Shown piece after piece: positions 24,965 through 33,274 of a DNA stretch of 35,694 bases. Numbering within the stretch: position 1 is the first letter of the stretch; every line of letters begins with the position of its first letter. Made by a program: the position numbers and the translations under genes. The notes under the pieces are model-generated. The model was given only the letters and a program-made list of their open reading frames with translations, searched no databases and was not told where the DNA came from. The stretch spans positions 1-35,694 of the forward strand of contig NZ_CAKZKL010000013.1 of assembly GCF_937123735.1 (NCBI RefSeq), written 5' to 3'. Origin of the DNA: an uncultured Lentibacter sp. GTDB taxonomy: Bacteria > Pseudomonadota > Alphaproteobacteria > Rhodobacterales > Rhodobacteraceae.

Positions 24965-25839
24965 CGGGCCTGCTCTTGTGCGCGGGCGCGCCAGAGCGTG
25001 AAGAGGCCCGCACAGACCACCACCGCCGCGCCGATGGCGACGTTGAGTTCGATGCGCTCATGAAAGACCAGAACGCCGATGAAGCTGACAAACACCAGTT
25101 GCAGATAGGCGAAGGGCTGCACGGCGCTGGCCTCGGCGGCCTCATATGTTTTGATCAGGAGCCAGTGGCCCAGAGCGCCGGTGATGCAGAGCGTGCCCAT
25201 CCAGAGCCAATCTGATTGCACCATCGGCTCCCAATAGGCTGCGCCCACGGCTGTCATCATCACGGAGCCTGCCACGCCTGTCCAGAAAAACGAGGTGGCG
25301 GCCGTATCTTTGCGGGAGGCGTAGCGCGTGAGCAGCCCGTAGAGCGCAAAGAGGAAAGCGGCGATGAGCGGGACAATGGCGGCGGGGGAGAAGACGCCAA
25401 CCCCCGGTTTGAGGATAATCAACACGCCGACAAAGCCGATAAAGATCGCTGTCCAGCGCCGCCAGCCGACGACTTCGCCCAAGATAGGGCCGGAGAGCGC
25501 GGCGACGAGGAGCGGGTAGCTGGTGAAAACCGCATGTGATTCGATGAGGCCGAGGAGGGTGAAGGCGTAGATCATCACGCAGATTTCTGTGGCGAGGATG
25601 AGGCCACGGAAGATCTGCAAAAGCGGCTGCTCTGTGCGGGCGGCGGCGCGGATGCCGCCGGCCTTGCGATAGGCGATGGTTGTGACGAAAGCGGCAAAGA
25701 ACCAGTAGCGGATCATCACCACCATGAGCACGTTATACTCGCTGGCCAGATGGCGCGAGATACCGTCTTGCACCGCAAAGACGAAGGTTGTCGCGATCAT
25801 CAGAAGCACGCCGAGGCGGGTGTTGTTGGAGCTGGCCAT
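24961..25839 (-). CDS. EamA/DMT family transporter
   Basis: 292 residues with ten hydrophobic segments arranged as two EamA repeats (about 8-145 and 152-283). Inner-membrane carrier of the drug/metabolite superfamily; members export amino acids, metabolites or nucleotide sugars, and the substrate cannot be predicted. FAVQDGISRHL in the first helix and QPFAYLQLVFVSFIGVLVFHERI in the ninth are typical of the rhodobacterial branch. It lies 4 bases downstream of mnmD on the same strand and is convergent with the transglycosylase. Confidence 0.9.
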   Translation of the reverse strand: MASSNNTRLGVLLMIATTFVFAVQDGISRHLASEYNVLMVVMIRYWFFAAFVTTIAYRKAGGIRAAARTEQPLLQIFRGLILATEICVMIYAFTLLGLIESHAVFTSYPLLVAALSGPILGEVVGWRRWTAIFIGFVGVLIILKPGVGVFSPAAIVPLIAAFLFALYGLLTRYASRKDTAATSFFWTGVAGSVMMTAVGAAYWEPMVQSDWLWMGTLCITGALGHWLLIKTYEAAEASAVQPFAYLQLVFVSFIGVLVFHERIELNVAIGAAVVVCAGLFTLWRARAQEQAR

Positions 25840-25843
25840 GGGC

Positions 25844-26512
25844 TTAGGGCATCCTTGCTGTCGTCATGTGGCGTTTGCGCCCAAAGCCTGTGCGGCGGGT
25901 GACCTCGAAGCCCGCTTCGGCCAAGGCCCGGCGCACAAAGCCTGCGGCGGTATAGGTTGCCGCTGTGCCTTGGGGCGCGGTTTGAGCGCCGATTTGCGCC
26001 ATGAGCGCAGGCTCCCAAAGCTCGGGGTTTTTCGCAGGAGCGAAACCGTCGAGAAACCAGGCATCGGCTTTTTGGGCCATGTTAGAGACTGTTTCGCGCG
26101 CATCGCCGAGGATGAGCGTGAAGGCGAGATCATCGGTTTTAAAGGTGGTCGCCTTTGCCTGCCAGAAAGGGGCCAGCTCGGCGCTCAGATCGGCAAGCGC
26201 GGGGAAGGCGGCTTGGGCGGCGAGCATATCGGCGGCTTGCATAGGAAAGGCCTCAAAGCTTGTGAAATGCAGCTTGCCGCTCTGGCCTGTGTTGCGCCAG
26301 AGCGCAAGTGCAGCGAGCAGGTTGAGGCCCGTGCCAAAACCGAGCTCGGCGATGTGGAAGCCATCACGAAAGCGCCCGGGCAGATCATTGCCATCCAGAA
26401 ACACATAGGCTGTCTCTTCCAGCCCGTTCTCAAGGCTGAAATAGGGGTCATCAAAGCGCTGTGACACGGGCACGCGGCCCTCGCGCCATGTGAGCTCGGC
26501 TGGCTGGTTCAT
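25844..26512 (-). CDS. mnmD: tRNA (mnm5s2U34)-methyltransferase, MnmC N-domain alone
   Basis: 222 residues from the ATG at 26512. SAM-dependent methylation of nm5(s2)U34 to mnm5(s2)U34 at the tRNA wobble position. The SAM loop AELGFGTGLNLLAAL (55-69) and the diagnostic DAWFLDGFAPAKNPELW (150-166) are very close to the first domain of E. coli MnmC. The C-terminal FAD domain is absent here and is found as a separate divergent gene 64 bases away. The ribosome site is weak (AAAAAGCAG). The frame extends upstream without a start that fits the family. Confidence 0.92.
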   Translation of the reverse strand: MNQPAELTWREGRVPVSQRFDDPYFSLENGLEETAYVFLDGNDLPGRFRDGFHIAELGFGTGLNLLAALALWRNTGQSGKLHFTSFEAFPMQAADMLAAQAAFPALADLSAELAPFWQAKATTFKTDDLAFTLILGDARETVSNMAQKADAWFLDGFAPAKNPELWEPALMAQIGAQTAPQGTAATYTAAGFVRRALAEAGFEVTRRTGFGRKRHMTTARMP

Positions 26513-26576
26513 CTGCTTTTTATCCGATAGAGACGGTGCTGGATGACCATGCAACCGCTGTGAGGGAATGGCAAGG

Positions 26577-27608
26577 ATGGACGTAACTGTGCGCGGTGCG
26601 GGAATATTCGGCCTGTCGGTGGCCTGGGCCTGCCTTGAAAAAGGGGCGCGGGTGCGGGTGATTGACCCCAAGGGTGTGGGCGGCGGCGCGAGCGGCGGCA
26701 TTGTCGGCGCGCTGGCCCCGCACGTCCCGGAGAACTGGAACGAGAAGAAGGAATTCCAGTTCCAGAGCCTGATTGCGGCGGAAGATTTCTGGAAAAATGT
26801 GGGGAATTGGGCTGAAATAGAGACTGGTTATGCCCGCACGGGGCGTGTGCAGCCGCTGGCAGACGAGGCCGCCGTCGCACTGGCGCGCGCACGCGCTGAG
26901 AGCGCGAAAGAGCTCTGGCGCGGTGCAGCGCAGTGGCAGGTTGTGAGCGGCGACGCGCTGAACGGGCCGCTGCCCGAGAGCGCCACGGGGCTTTATATCT
27001 TTGACACGCTGAGCGCGCGAATGTTTCCGCGCCAGGCCTGCAAGGCGCTGGCGGCGGCGGTTGTTGCGCGGGGTGGGGAGATGGCCGCTGACGGCGCGGA
27101 GGCGGGCCAGACCGTCTGGGCGACGGGGGTGCACGACCTTTTGCGGCTTTCGCAACACTTCGGCAAGCCGGTGGGCAACGCCGTGAAAGGGCAGGGTGCG
27201 CTTTTGGCGTTTGATATGCGGGACGCGCCGCAGATTTTTGCCAACACCGTGCATATCGTGCCGCATTGGAATGGCACGGTGGCGATTGGCTCGACCAGCG
27301 AGCGCGCGTTTGACGACGCTTCAAGCACGGACGGGCAGCTGGAGGCGGTTTTAGAGAAAGCCTACACCGCTGTGCCGGCTTTGCGGGCGGCGAGGGTGAT
27401 TGAACGCTGGGCGGGGCTGCGGCCAAGGACCAAGAGCCGGGCGCCCATGCTGGGGCATCATCCGCTGCAGGAGGGGGCCTATATCGCCAATGGGGGCTTC
27501 AAGATCGGATTTGGGATGGCTGTGGAAGTGGGGCGGGTGATGGCGGCGCTTGTTCTGGACGGGACAGACACAATTCCGGCGGAATTCGCTCCCGAGGCCT
27601 CGCTTTAG
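26577..27608 (+). CDS. FAD-dependent oxidoreductase, MnmC C-domain-like
   Basis: 343 residues from ATG 26577 (GAGGG 10 bases upstream; ATG 26568 is in frame but too close to it). DAO-type fold: VRGAGIFGLSVAWACLEKGA is the FAD-binding GxGxxG, then GGGASGGIVGALAPH, comparable to the GASGNRQGALYP of E. coli MnmC. The C-terminal WAGLRPRTKSRAPMLG and ANGGFKIGFGMA close the FAD site. Its place opposite mnmD suggests it oxidatively removes the carboxymethyl group of cmnm5U34 to give nm5U34, the step before MnmD. A generic amino-acid oxidase role is the alternative. Confidence 0.8.
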   Translation: MDVTVRGAGIFGLSVAWACLEKGARVRVIDPKGVGGGASGGIVGALAPHVPENWNEKKEFQFQSLIAAEDFWKNVGNWAEIETGYARTGRVQPLADEAAVALARARAESAKELWRGAAQWQVVSGDALNGPLPESATGLYIFDTLSARMFPRQACKALAAAVVARGGEMAADGAEAGQTVWATGVHDLLRLSQHFGKPVGNAVKGQGALLAFDMRDAPQIFANTVHIVPHWNGTVAIGSTSERAFDDASSTDGQLEAVLEKAYTAVPALRAARVIERWAGLRPRTKSRAPMLGHHPLQEGAYIANGGFKIGFGMAVEVGRVMAALVLDGTDTIPAEFAPEASL

Positions 27609-27615
27609 ACTTCGA

Positions 27616-27717
27616 ATTTTGCTGCGCAAAATCCGACCCGGCGGGGGCCAGCCCCCGCACGCAGGATTAAGCGGGGGCCAGCCCCCGCACCCCCGAGGTA
27701 TTATTGACCAGAAGAAG
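27616..27717 (+). terminator. Hairpin cluster and AGGTATTATT element
   Basis: Perfect hairpins ATTTTGC-TGC-GCAAAAT (27616-27632) and two copies of GCGGGGGC-CA-GCCCCCGC (27641-27658 and 27671-27688, exactly 30 bases apart). These are followed by CCCCCGAGGTATTATTGACC and AGAAGAAG (27690-27717). It fills the space between convergent genes and probably terminates both. It belongs to the same recurring 3'-end element as 11336-11457. Confidence 0.55.
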
Positions 27718-27718
27718 A

Positions 27719-28504
27719 TTAGGTTTGCGCCTCGGCTGACATGCATTGGCGGCCATCGGGCGCGCGGGCCCAGAGGGTGTTGCCCTTTTGGCAAAGTGTG
27801 ACCGGCTCTGTGTGCATGAGCGGGGAGGTGGCGCGGAAGGTGAAGCTTTTGAGCGGGCCGAGCGCCTCTGTGGCCATGAGCATGAGCAGCTGCGCGAGAA
27901 GCGGGCCATGGACCACGAGACCGTTGTAGTGTTCGACCGTGCGGGCGTAGGCCTCATCGTAGTGGATGCGGTGGCCATTGAAGGTGAGGGCGGAGTAGCG
28001 AAACAGCAGTGTCGAGCTGAAGCTGTGTTCTGCCCGTCTGTCTTCATCTGCGCGCGCGCGCGGGGGCGTGGGCGCGGGCGTGTCTGGGGAGGGGTCTTCG
28101 CGGTAGACGAGATCTTGGTATTCGGTGAGTTTCAATGCGCCGTCTTGCAGGATGTCGTGGCGCAGGGTGACGAAGGCGAGCGGGCCGCTGCGGCCCTGCT
28201 TTTTTTGAGCTTTGGCCAGGGTGGTGTGTTTGACAGCCTTATGCCCCGCAAGCAGAGGGGCGTGGAAGCTGAGCTGTCCGCCGGCCCACATGCGCCGGGG
28301 CAGGCCGAAATCGGGGATGAGGGCGCTGCCTGTGGCGGGGTGGCCATCGCGGCCGAGCGCAGTGGCGGGGCGGGGATTCCAGAAGTAGATTTGATGGAAA
28401 AAGGGGGGCAGCGGGCTGCCGGGGGTGATTTGGGTTGGCAGGCCGAGAGTGGCCTTAAGGGCGTTGGCGCGCGCAGGATCGAGCAGGTCGGAGGTGTATT
28501 CCAT
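27719..28504 (-). CDS. MaoC/HTD2-type hot-dog dehydratase (mesaconyl-CoA hydratase-like)
   Basis: 261 residues. N-terminal hot-dog half with LPPFFHQIYFW, GLPRRMWAGGQLSFHAPLLAG; C-terminal half with the catalytic LLFRYSALTFNGHRIHYDEAYAR and GLVVHGPLLAQLL. This pattern fits HTD2-like 3-hydroxyacyl thioester dehydratases and the mesaconyl-C4-CoA hydratase group. The actual substrate is not fixed by sequence, but a CoA thioester of a branched or dicarboxylic acid is likely. No partner gene for a known pathway is adjacent. It is divergent from the VOC gene with 68 bases between. Confidence 0.8.
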   Translation of the reverse strand: MEYTSDLLDPARANALKATLGLPTQITPGSPLPPFFHQIYFWNPRPATALGRDGHPATGSALIPDFGLPRRMWAGGQLSFHAPLLAGHKAVKHTTLAKAQKKQGRSGPLAFVTLRHDILQDGALKLTEYQDLVYREDPSPDTPAPTPPRARADEDRRAEHSFSSTLLFRYSALTFNGHRIHYDEAYARTVEHYNGLVVHGPLLAQLLMLMATEALGPLKSFTFRATSPLMHTEPVTLCQKGNTLWARAPDGRQCMSAEAQT

Positions 28505-28572
28505 TGCGATTGGCCTTATGTGGGCTGGTGTGATGCTCTGCGGAGCCTAGGAGATGAAAGGGAAAACGCAAG

Positions 28573-28971
28573 ATGGCAGTGAGGATCGTGGCGTTGGACC
28601 ATCTGGTGTTGACGGTGGCGGATATTGGCGTGACGCTCGCTTTTTACGAGCGGCATTTGGGCATGGTGGCGCAGGTTTTTGAGGCGGCGGATGGCACGCG
28701 CCGGCATTCTTTGCAGTTTGGGGCGCAGAAGATCAATGTGCACGCGGCGGGGCGGGAATTTTCTCCTCATGCCAAGCAGCCGTGCCCTGGCAGCGCGGAT
28801 TTGTGTTTTTTGGTTCAAGGTGCGGTGAGCGATGTGGCCCGGGCACTGGACGCGCAGGGGGTGCCAGTTGAGGCGGGGCCTGTGGCGCGCACAGGGGCAA
28901 CGGGGCCTTTGAATTCGATTTATCTGCGCGATCCGGACGGGAACCTGATTGAGCTGTCAGAGCCGCTATAG
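28573..28971 (+). CDS. VOC family (glyoxalase/dioxygenase-fold) protein
   Basis: 132 residues, a single vicinal oxygen chelate domain with two beta-alpha-beta-beta-beta repeats. Metal ligands by position: H9 in ALDHLVLTV, H in KINVHAAG and E in GNLIELSEPL. Also FYERHLGM and IYLRDPDGNLIE. Could be a glyoxalase I-like isomerase, a fosfomycin-type transferase or a ring-cleavage enzyme; closest in feel to the generic VOC proteins of Roseobacters. Alone, between a divergent dehydratase and ugd. Confidence 0.88.
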   Translation: MAVRIVALDHLVLTVADIGVTLAFYERHLGMVAQVFEAADGTRRHSLQFGAQKINVHAAGREFSPHAKQPCPGSADLCFLVQGAVSDVARALDAQGVPVEAGPVARTGATGPLNSIYLRDPDGNLIELSEPL

Positions 28972-29103
28972 ACCTTTGGGGCGTTACTTTTTTGCGCCAA
29001 GCGGCGGCCCTCGGGTTTGGCTGCGTTGACAGGGCTTTGGGGCGCTGCGACAAGACAAGGAAAACCAGTAGTTTAGACCAAGTGTGGTAAAGAGGGCCGT
29101 TTT

Positions 29104-30444
29104 ATGAAAATCGCGATGATTGGCACCGGCTATGTGGGCCTTGTTTCGGGGGTGTGCTTCTCGGATTTTGGGCATGATGTTGTCTGTGTGGACAAAGACC
29201 CTGCCAAAATCGAGATGCTGAAGCGTGGAGAGGTGCCGATTTTTGAGCCGGGGCTTGATGTGTTGCTGGCCAAGAATGTGGCCTCTGGGCGGCTTTCGTT
29301 TTCGACAGATCTGGCTGCGGCGCTTGAGGGTGTGCAGGCTGTGTTTATTGCGGTGGGGACCCCGACGCGGCGCGGCGACGGCCATGCGGACCTGACCTAT
29401 GTGATGGCCGCCGCCGAGGAGGTGGCCCGGGCGCTGACGGGCTATGCTGTGATTGTCACCAAGAGCACCGTGCCCGTGGGCACGAACCGGCAGGTGAAGC
29501 AGGCCGTGAAAAAGGCCAACCCCGCGCTGGAGTTTGATGTGGCCTCCAACCCCGAATTTCTGCGCGAGGGCGCGGCGATTGATGACTTCATGAAGCCTGA
29601 CCGTGTTGTGCTGGGGGTGCAGACAGAACGCGCCGACGAGATCATGCGCGAGGTTTACCGGCCGCTTTTCTTGCGTGATTTCCCGATTGTCACGACCGAC
29701 CTTGAGAGCGCGGAGATGATTAAATATGCGGCCAATGCGTTTCTGGCGACAAAAATCACCTTCATCAACGAGATTGCCGCGCTGTGCGAGCGCACGGGTG
29801 CGGATGTGAAGCAGGTGGCCAAGGGCATTGGCCTTGACGGGCGCATTGGCAACAAGTTTCTCCATGCGGGCCCCGGCTATGGCGGCTCCTGTTTTCCTAA
29901 GGATACCAAAGCCTTGGCGCGGATCGGACAGGAAAACGGACTGCCCATGCAGATCACCGAGACGGTGATCAAGGTGAACGAGGAGATGAAAGAGCGGATG
30001 ATCGACAAGCTGCGCGACCTTGTGGACGGCAGTTTCAACGGCAAGATCGTGGCTGTGCTTGGTGTGACTTTCAAGCCCAACACCGATGACATGCGCGCCA
30101 GCCCTGCACTCAAGATCGTGCCGGCCCTGATTGGAGGAGGTGCGAAGGTGCGGGTTGTGGACCCGCAGGGGCGCGCGGAAGGCGAGGCGCTGTTGCCGGG
30201 GGTGCACTGGGTGGACGATGCTTACAAGGCGGCACAGAACGCCGATTTGATGGTGATCCTGACGCAGTGGAACGAATTTCGGGCGCTGGACCTTCAGAAG
30301 ATCGCCAGAAAGATGAATCAGCCCAAACTCGCGGACCTGCGCAATATCTACTCCGAGCGGGATGCGCGCCGCGCCGGTTTTGAGGCGTATGTTTCCGTGG
30401 GGCGGCGCGATTATATTCGCGATGCCGGGGCAGGCCCTAGCTGA
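29104..30444 (+). CDS. ugd: UDP-glucose 6-dehydrogenase
   Basis: Oxidises UDP-glucose twice with NAD+ to UDP-glucuronate, a precursor of capsule and exopolysaccharide. 446 residues. NAD loop MIGTGYVGLVSG (5-16), AVGTPTRRGDGHADLTYV, KSTVPVGTN, SNPEFLREGAAIDDF, KYAANAFLATKI, and the nucleophile in GPGYGGSCFPKD (C263). AGAGGG lies 7 bases upstream of the ATG. A TTGACA at 29026 could be a -35 box but no good -10 follows. Its last 8 bases overlap the convergent nucleotide-sugar dehydratase. Confidence 0.95.
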   Translation: MKIAMIGTGYVGLVSGVCFSDFGHDVVCVDKDPAKIEMLKRGEVPIFEPGLDVLLAKNVASGRLSFSTDLAAALEGVQAVFIAVGTPTRRGDGHADLTYVMAAAEEVARALTGYAVIVTKSTVPVGTNRQVKQAVKKANPALEFDVASNPEFLREGAAIDDFMKPDRVVLGVQTERADEIMREVYRPLFLRDFPIVTTDLESAEMIKYAANAFLATKITFINEIAALCERTGADVKQVAKGIGLDGRIGNKFLHAGPGYGGSCFPKDTKALARIGQENGLPMQITETVIKVNEEMKERMIDKLRDLVDGSFNGKIVAVLGVTFKPNTDDMRASPALKIVPALIGGGAKVRVVDPQGRAEGEALLPGVHWVDDAYKAAQNADLMVILTQWNEFRALDLQKIARKMNQPKLADLRNIYSERDARRAGFEAYVSVGRRDYIRDAGAGPS

Positions 30445-32320
30445 TCATCGGGGTTATGGCCTTGTCGGCCTGATTGGTGTCTTTGGCGATCCAGCGTTTC
30501 ACAATCGAGCGGGCAATGCTTTCGTCATATTGTTCGATGGCGCTGCGGATATCACGCAGGGCATTGGCCACTTCGATTTCTGACAAGGCACTTTCCTGCA
30601 CCCTCAGGATTTTGGGGTGGGGTGTTGTGAGCATGTCAGAAGAGATCAGAAGCTCTTCATGGAGCTTCTCGCCGGGGCGCAGCCCTGTGACTTCAATTTC
30701 AATATCGCCATGCGGGTTGGTTCTGTCTTTGACAGAATAGCCCGAGGCTTCGATCATCTGGCGCGCGAGTTTGGCGATTGGCACCGGCGCGCCCATATCG
30801 AGCACAAAGACATCTCCACCGCGAGAATAAGAGGCGGCGAGCAAGACCAGCCGGGCCGCCTCGGAGATTGTCATGAAGTAACGCGTCACCTCGTTGTGGG
30901 TCAGGGTGACGGGGCCGCCCCGGGCGATCTGCTCTTTGAAGAGCGGAATAACCGAGCCGGAAGAGCCGAGCACATTGCCAAACCGAACAATGGAAAACCG
31001 GGTTTTGCTGCTGCGCGAGGCCAGATCCTGCACCACCAGCTCGGCCAGCCGCTTGGATGCGCCCATCACATTCACCGGGCGCACGGCCTTGTCTGTCGAG
31101 ATCAGCGTGAAGCGCTGCACACCGGCGGCGCGGGCGGCTTCGGCCACGATCTTGGTTCCCAATACGTTGTTTGAGAGGCCTGCCAGCGCGTTTTCCTCGA
31201 CGAGTGGCAGATGTTTGTAAGCCGCTGCATGGAGGATCACGTCAACCTTATGTTCGCGCAGCGTATGTTCGATCAGGTTTTTGTCGGTGACCGAGCCGAG
31301 AATGGGGAAAATTCTGCATCCGCCGGGCTCTTCGCTCAGTTCCTTGTGGATGTCATACATGGCCAGCTCTGAGTGATCGAGCAAGATCAGGCTTTCGGGC
31401 AAAGAGCTGGCGACCTGGCGGCAAAGCTCGGAGCCGATAGACCCGCCCGCGCCTGTGATCATGACCCGCTTGCCCGAATAACTCTCGGCAACATGGGGCA
31501 ATTCGTTTGAAAGATGGCCGCGGCCCAGAAGCTCGTTGACGGTGAGCGGGGCGGCTTTGGAGCCAAGGGCCCCGTTGCTGAGCAAGGTGGCAAAGCTCGG
31601 CAGGGAATGCACCGCACAGCCGAGCGCCCGGAGCTTGTAGGCCAGGCGGGCCTGCTCTGTTTGCGAGGCCGATGGCAGGCAGAGCACGATTCTGTCGATA
31701 TTTTCGCTGCGGACCAGCTCGGCGAGCTTGATGGGCGAATAGACCGGCAGCCCGGCAATCATCAGGCTTTGCAGGGTGGGATTGTCTTCGATGAAGGCGA
31801 CAAGCTCTAGGCTTTCATCCGATTGCAGCGCCATGGCGAGTTGCTGGCCTGTCTGCGAGGCGCCGTAAACCAGGATACGGCTGCGGGAGCCGTCAGATTG
31901 ATAGGCGCGGATGAGCAGCTGGCGCAAGATCATGCGCATGGCAACGGTGGTGAGCAACAGCACCATGGTAAAGACCGCAAAGGCCGCATAGCCGCTGAGC
32001 GCGCCCACCCCGAGGTTGAGCACAAAGGCCATCGCCCCGAGCACGGCGGCAAATTTGGCTGTGCGCACGATGCCCTGCATTTCGTAGGCATTGAGCTTGA
32101 TTCGGGTCAGCCCCAGCCCGTTGCTCGTCAGTGCGGCGGCCCCCATCAGGACGAGGCACAGGATGATCAGGCTGAGAAAGGGAGGATTGAGGGTGACGGC
32201 CGGCCCCAGCAAGAGCAGAGTCAAAGCCAGCGAAAACGGCACTGTGAAGGTATCGAGGGCAAGAAAAACAAGGCGTTTTTGAGAGCGGGTCAGCCGTGTC
32301 GCAAAATTGAGTGACAGCAT
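30437..32320 (-). CDS. Membrane-bound nucleotide-sugar 4,6-dehydratase (WbpM/PglF/CapD type)
   Basis: 627 residues: four N-terminal membrane helices (about 17-40, 48-67, 88-107, 112-132), a first Rossmann domain (ILVYGASQTGQQ, 149-160) and a catalytic extended-SDR domain. The last has MITGAGGSIGSELCR (287-301), HAAAYKHLPLVE (364-375) and STDKAVRPVNVMGASKR (407-423). In this group the usual SDR Tyr is replaced by Met (M419, with K423), typical of WbpM/PglF enzymes. These make UDP-4-keto-6-deoxy-GlcNAc for O-antigen, capsule or glycan synthesis. Together with ugd it points to a surface polysaccharide. No glycosyltransferases are in view, so this pair is isolated from a larger cluster. Confidence 0.93.
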   Translation of the reverse strand: MLSLNFATRLTRSQKRLVFLALDTFTVPFSLALTLLLLGPAVTLNPPFLSLIILCLVLMGAAALTSNGLGLTRIKLNAYEMQGIVRTAKFAAVLGAMAFVLNLGVGALSGYAAFAVFTMVLLLTTVAMRMILRQLLIRAYQSDGSRSRILVYGASQTGQQLAMALQSDESLELVAFIEDNPTLQSLMIAGLPVYSPIKLAELVRSENIDRIVLCLPSASQTEQARLAYKLRALGCAVHSLPSFATLLSNGALGSKAAPLTVNELLGRGHLSNELPHVAESYSGKRVMITGAGGSIGSELCRQVASSLPESLILLDHSELAMYDIHKELSEEPGGCRIFPILGSVTDKNLIEHTLREHKVDVILHAAAYKHLPLVEENALAGLSNNVLGTKIVAEAARAAGVQRFTLISTDKAVRPVNVMGASKRLAELVVQDLASRSSKTRFSIVRFGNVLGSSGSVIPLFKEQIARGGPVTLTHNEVTRYFMTISEAARLVLLAASYSRGGDVFVLDMGAPVPIAKLARQMIEASGYSVKDRTNPHGDIEIEVTGLRPGEKLHEELLISSDMLTTPHPKILRVQESALSEIEVANALRDIRSAIEQYDESIARSIVKRWIAKDTNQADKAITPMIS

Positions 32321-32494
32321 ATGCGGAAGACTCCCGAAACTCGTAAACCAAAAGCCGCAACCTCAAGCGAGGTGGCAAAACGCGCCGGAATACCGGCAAA
32401 ACCCTGCCCGAAAAAACCAGAGCTGACGCTAAGTTACCCCATTTCGAGCGATTCTAGCAACCGCCCTCATGCTGCGCTTGCAAAATGATCTGGC
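32321..32494. other. 174-base gap upstream of the dehydratase
   Basis: Read on the minus strand it contains GCCGG-TATT-CCGGC followed by GCGTTTT and CCTC-GCTT-GAGG, two small hairpins, and a TTTTTT run before them. Probably holds a weak terminator for the enoyl-CoA hydratase gene and the promoter of the sugar dehydratase, but neither can be placed with confidence. Confidence 0.35.
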
Positions 32495-33274
32495 TCACCG
32501 GCCTTTCCAGACAGGGTCGCGTTTTTCGGCAAAAGCTCGCGCGCCTTCAAGGTTGTCTTCGGAGCCATAGAGCACATCGACGCTTTCCAGCTGGCGTTGT
32601 GTGATCCGGTTCATCGCGTCCTGGAACTTGCTGTCTTCGGCGTCGCGCACGATTTCCTTGATCGCGGCATAGACAAGGGGCGGGCCGGAGGCGAGCAGGC
32701 GCGCCATCTCCCAGGCCTGATCCATGAGCTCTGCACCGGGGTGGACATGGTTCACAATGCCCCAGCCCTTTGCTTCCTCGGCATCAAACCAGCGGCCAGT
32801 GAGCAGAAGCTCCATCGCGATATGGTAGGGGATGCGCTTGGGCAGCTTCACACTGGCCGCATCGGCCACCGTGCCGGAGCGGATCTCGGGTAAGGCAAAT
32901 GTGGCGTGATCGGCGGCGAGGATGATATCGGCGGAGAGCGCCCACTCCAGCCCGCCGCCGCAGCAGATCCCGTTGACGGCGGCGATGACAGGCTTGTTGA
33001 GCCCGCGCAGCTCTTGCAGGCCGCCAAAGCCGCCCACGCCATAGTCCCCATCGACAGCGTCGCCGTCAGCCGCGCCCTTGAGGTCCCATCCGGGGCAAAA
33101 GAACTTCTCGCCCGCACCGGTGATGATGCAGACGCGCAGCTCTGGGTCATCGCGGAAGGCGGCGAAGGCCTCACCCATGATGCGGCTTGTCGCAAGGTCG
33201 ATCGCGTTGGCTTTGGGGCGGTCGAGGGTCACTTCGAGGATGCCGCCGTCGCGGCGTGTCTTGATGGGGCTCAT
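32495..33274 (-). CDS. Enoyl-CoA hydratase/isomerase, CaiD-like
   Basis: 259 residues of the crotonase fold. The oxyanion-hole segment GWDLKGAA and AVNGICCGGGLEWALSADI are followed by ATFALPEIRSGTV. Glutamates E110 and E130 line up with the two catalytic glutamates of E. coli crotonobetainyl-CoA hydratase (CaiD), and the FALPE context is CaiD-like. A carnitine/crotonobetaine substrate is plausible but not certain; general enoyl-CoA hydration is the alternative. The ATG overlaps the stop of the acyl-CoA ligase by 4 bases, so both belong to one operon. Confidence 0.88.
   Translation of the reverse strand: MSPIKTRRDGGILEVTLDRPKANAIDLATSRIMGEAFAAFRDDPELRVCIITGAGEKFFCPGWDLKGAADGDAVDGDYGVGGFGGLQELRGLNKPVIAAVNGICCGGGLEWALSADIILAADHATFALPEIRSGTVADAASVKLPKRIPYHIAMELLLTGRWFDAEEAKGWGIVNHVHPGAELMDQAWEMARLLASGPPLVYAAIKEIVRDAEDSKFQDAMNRITQRQLESVDVLYGSEDNLEGARAFAEKRDPVWKGR

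Noticed and set aside
29026..29054. Promoter for ugd from a perfect TTGACA
   Set aside because: At 17-base spacing the -10 would be GACAAG, only 3 of 6 matches; not convincing enough to list as a feature.
28984..30207. 407-codon open frame on the minus strand opposite ugd
   Set aside because: Basic, His/Arg-rich translation without recognisable domain; ugd is certain on the other strand.
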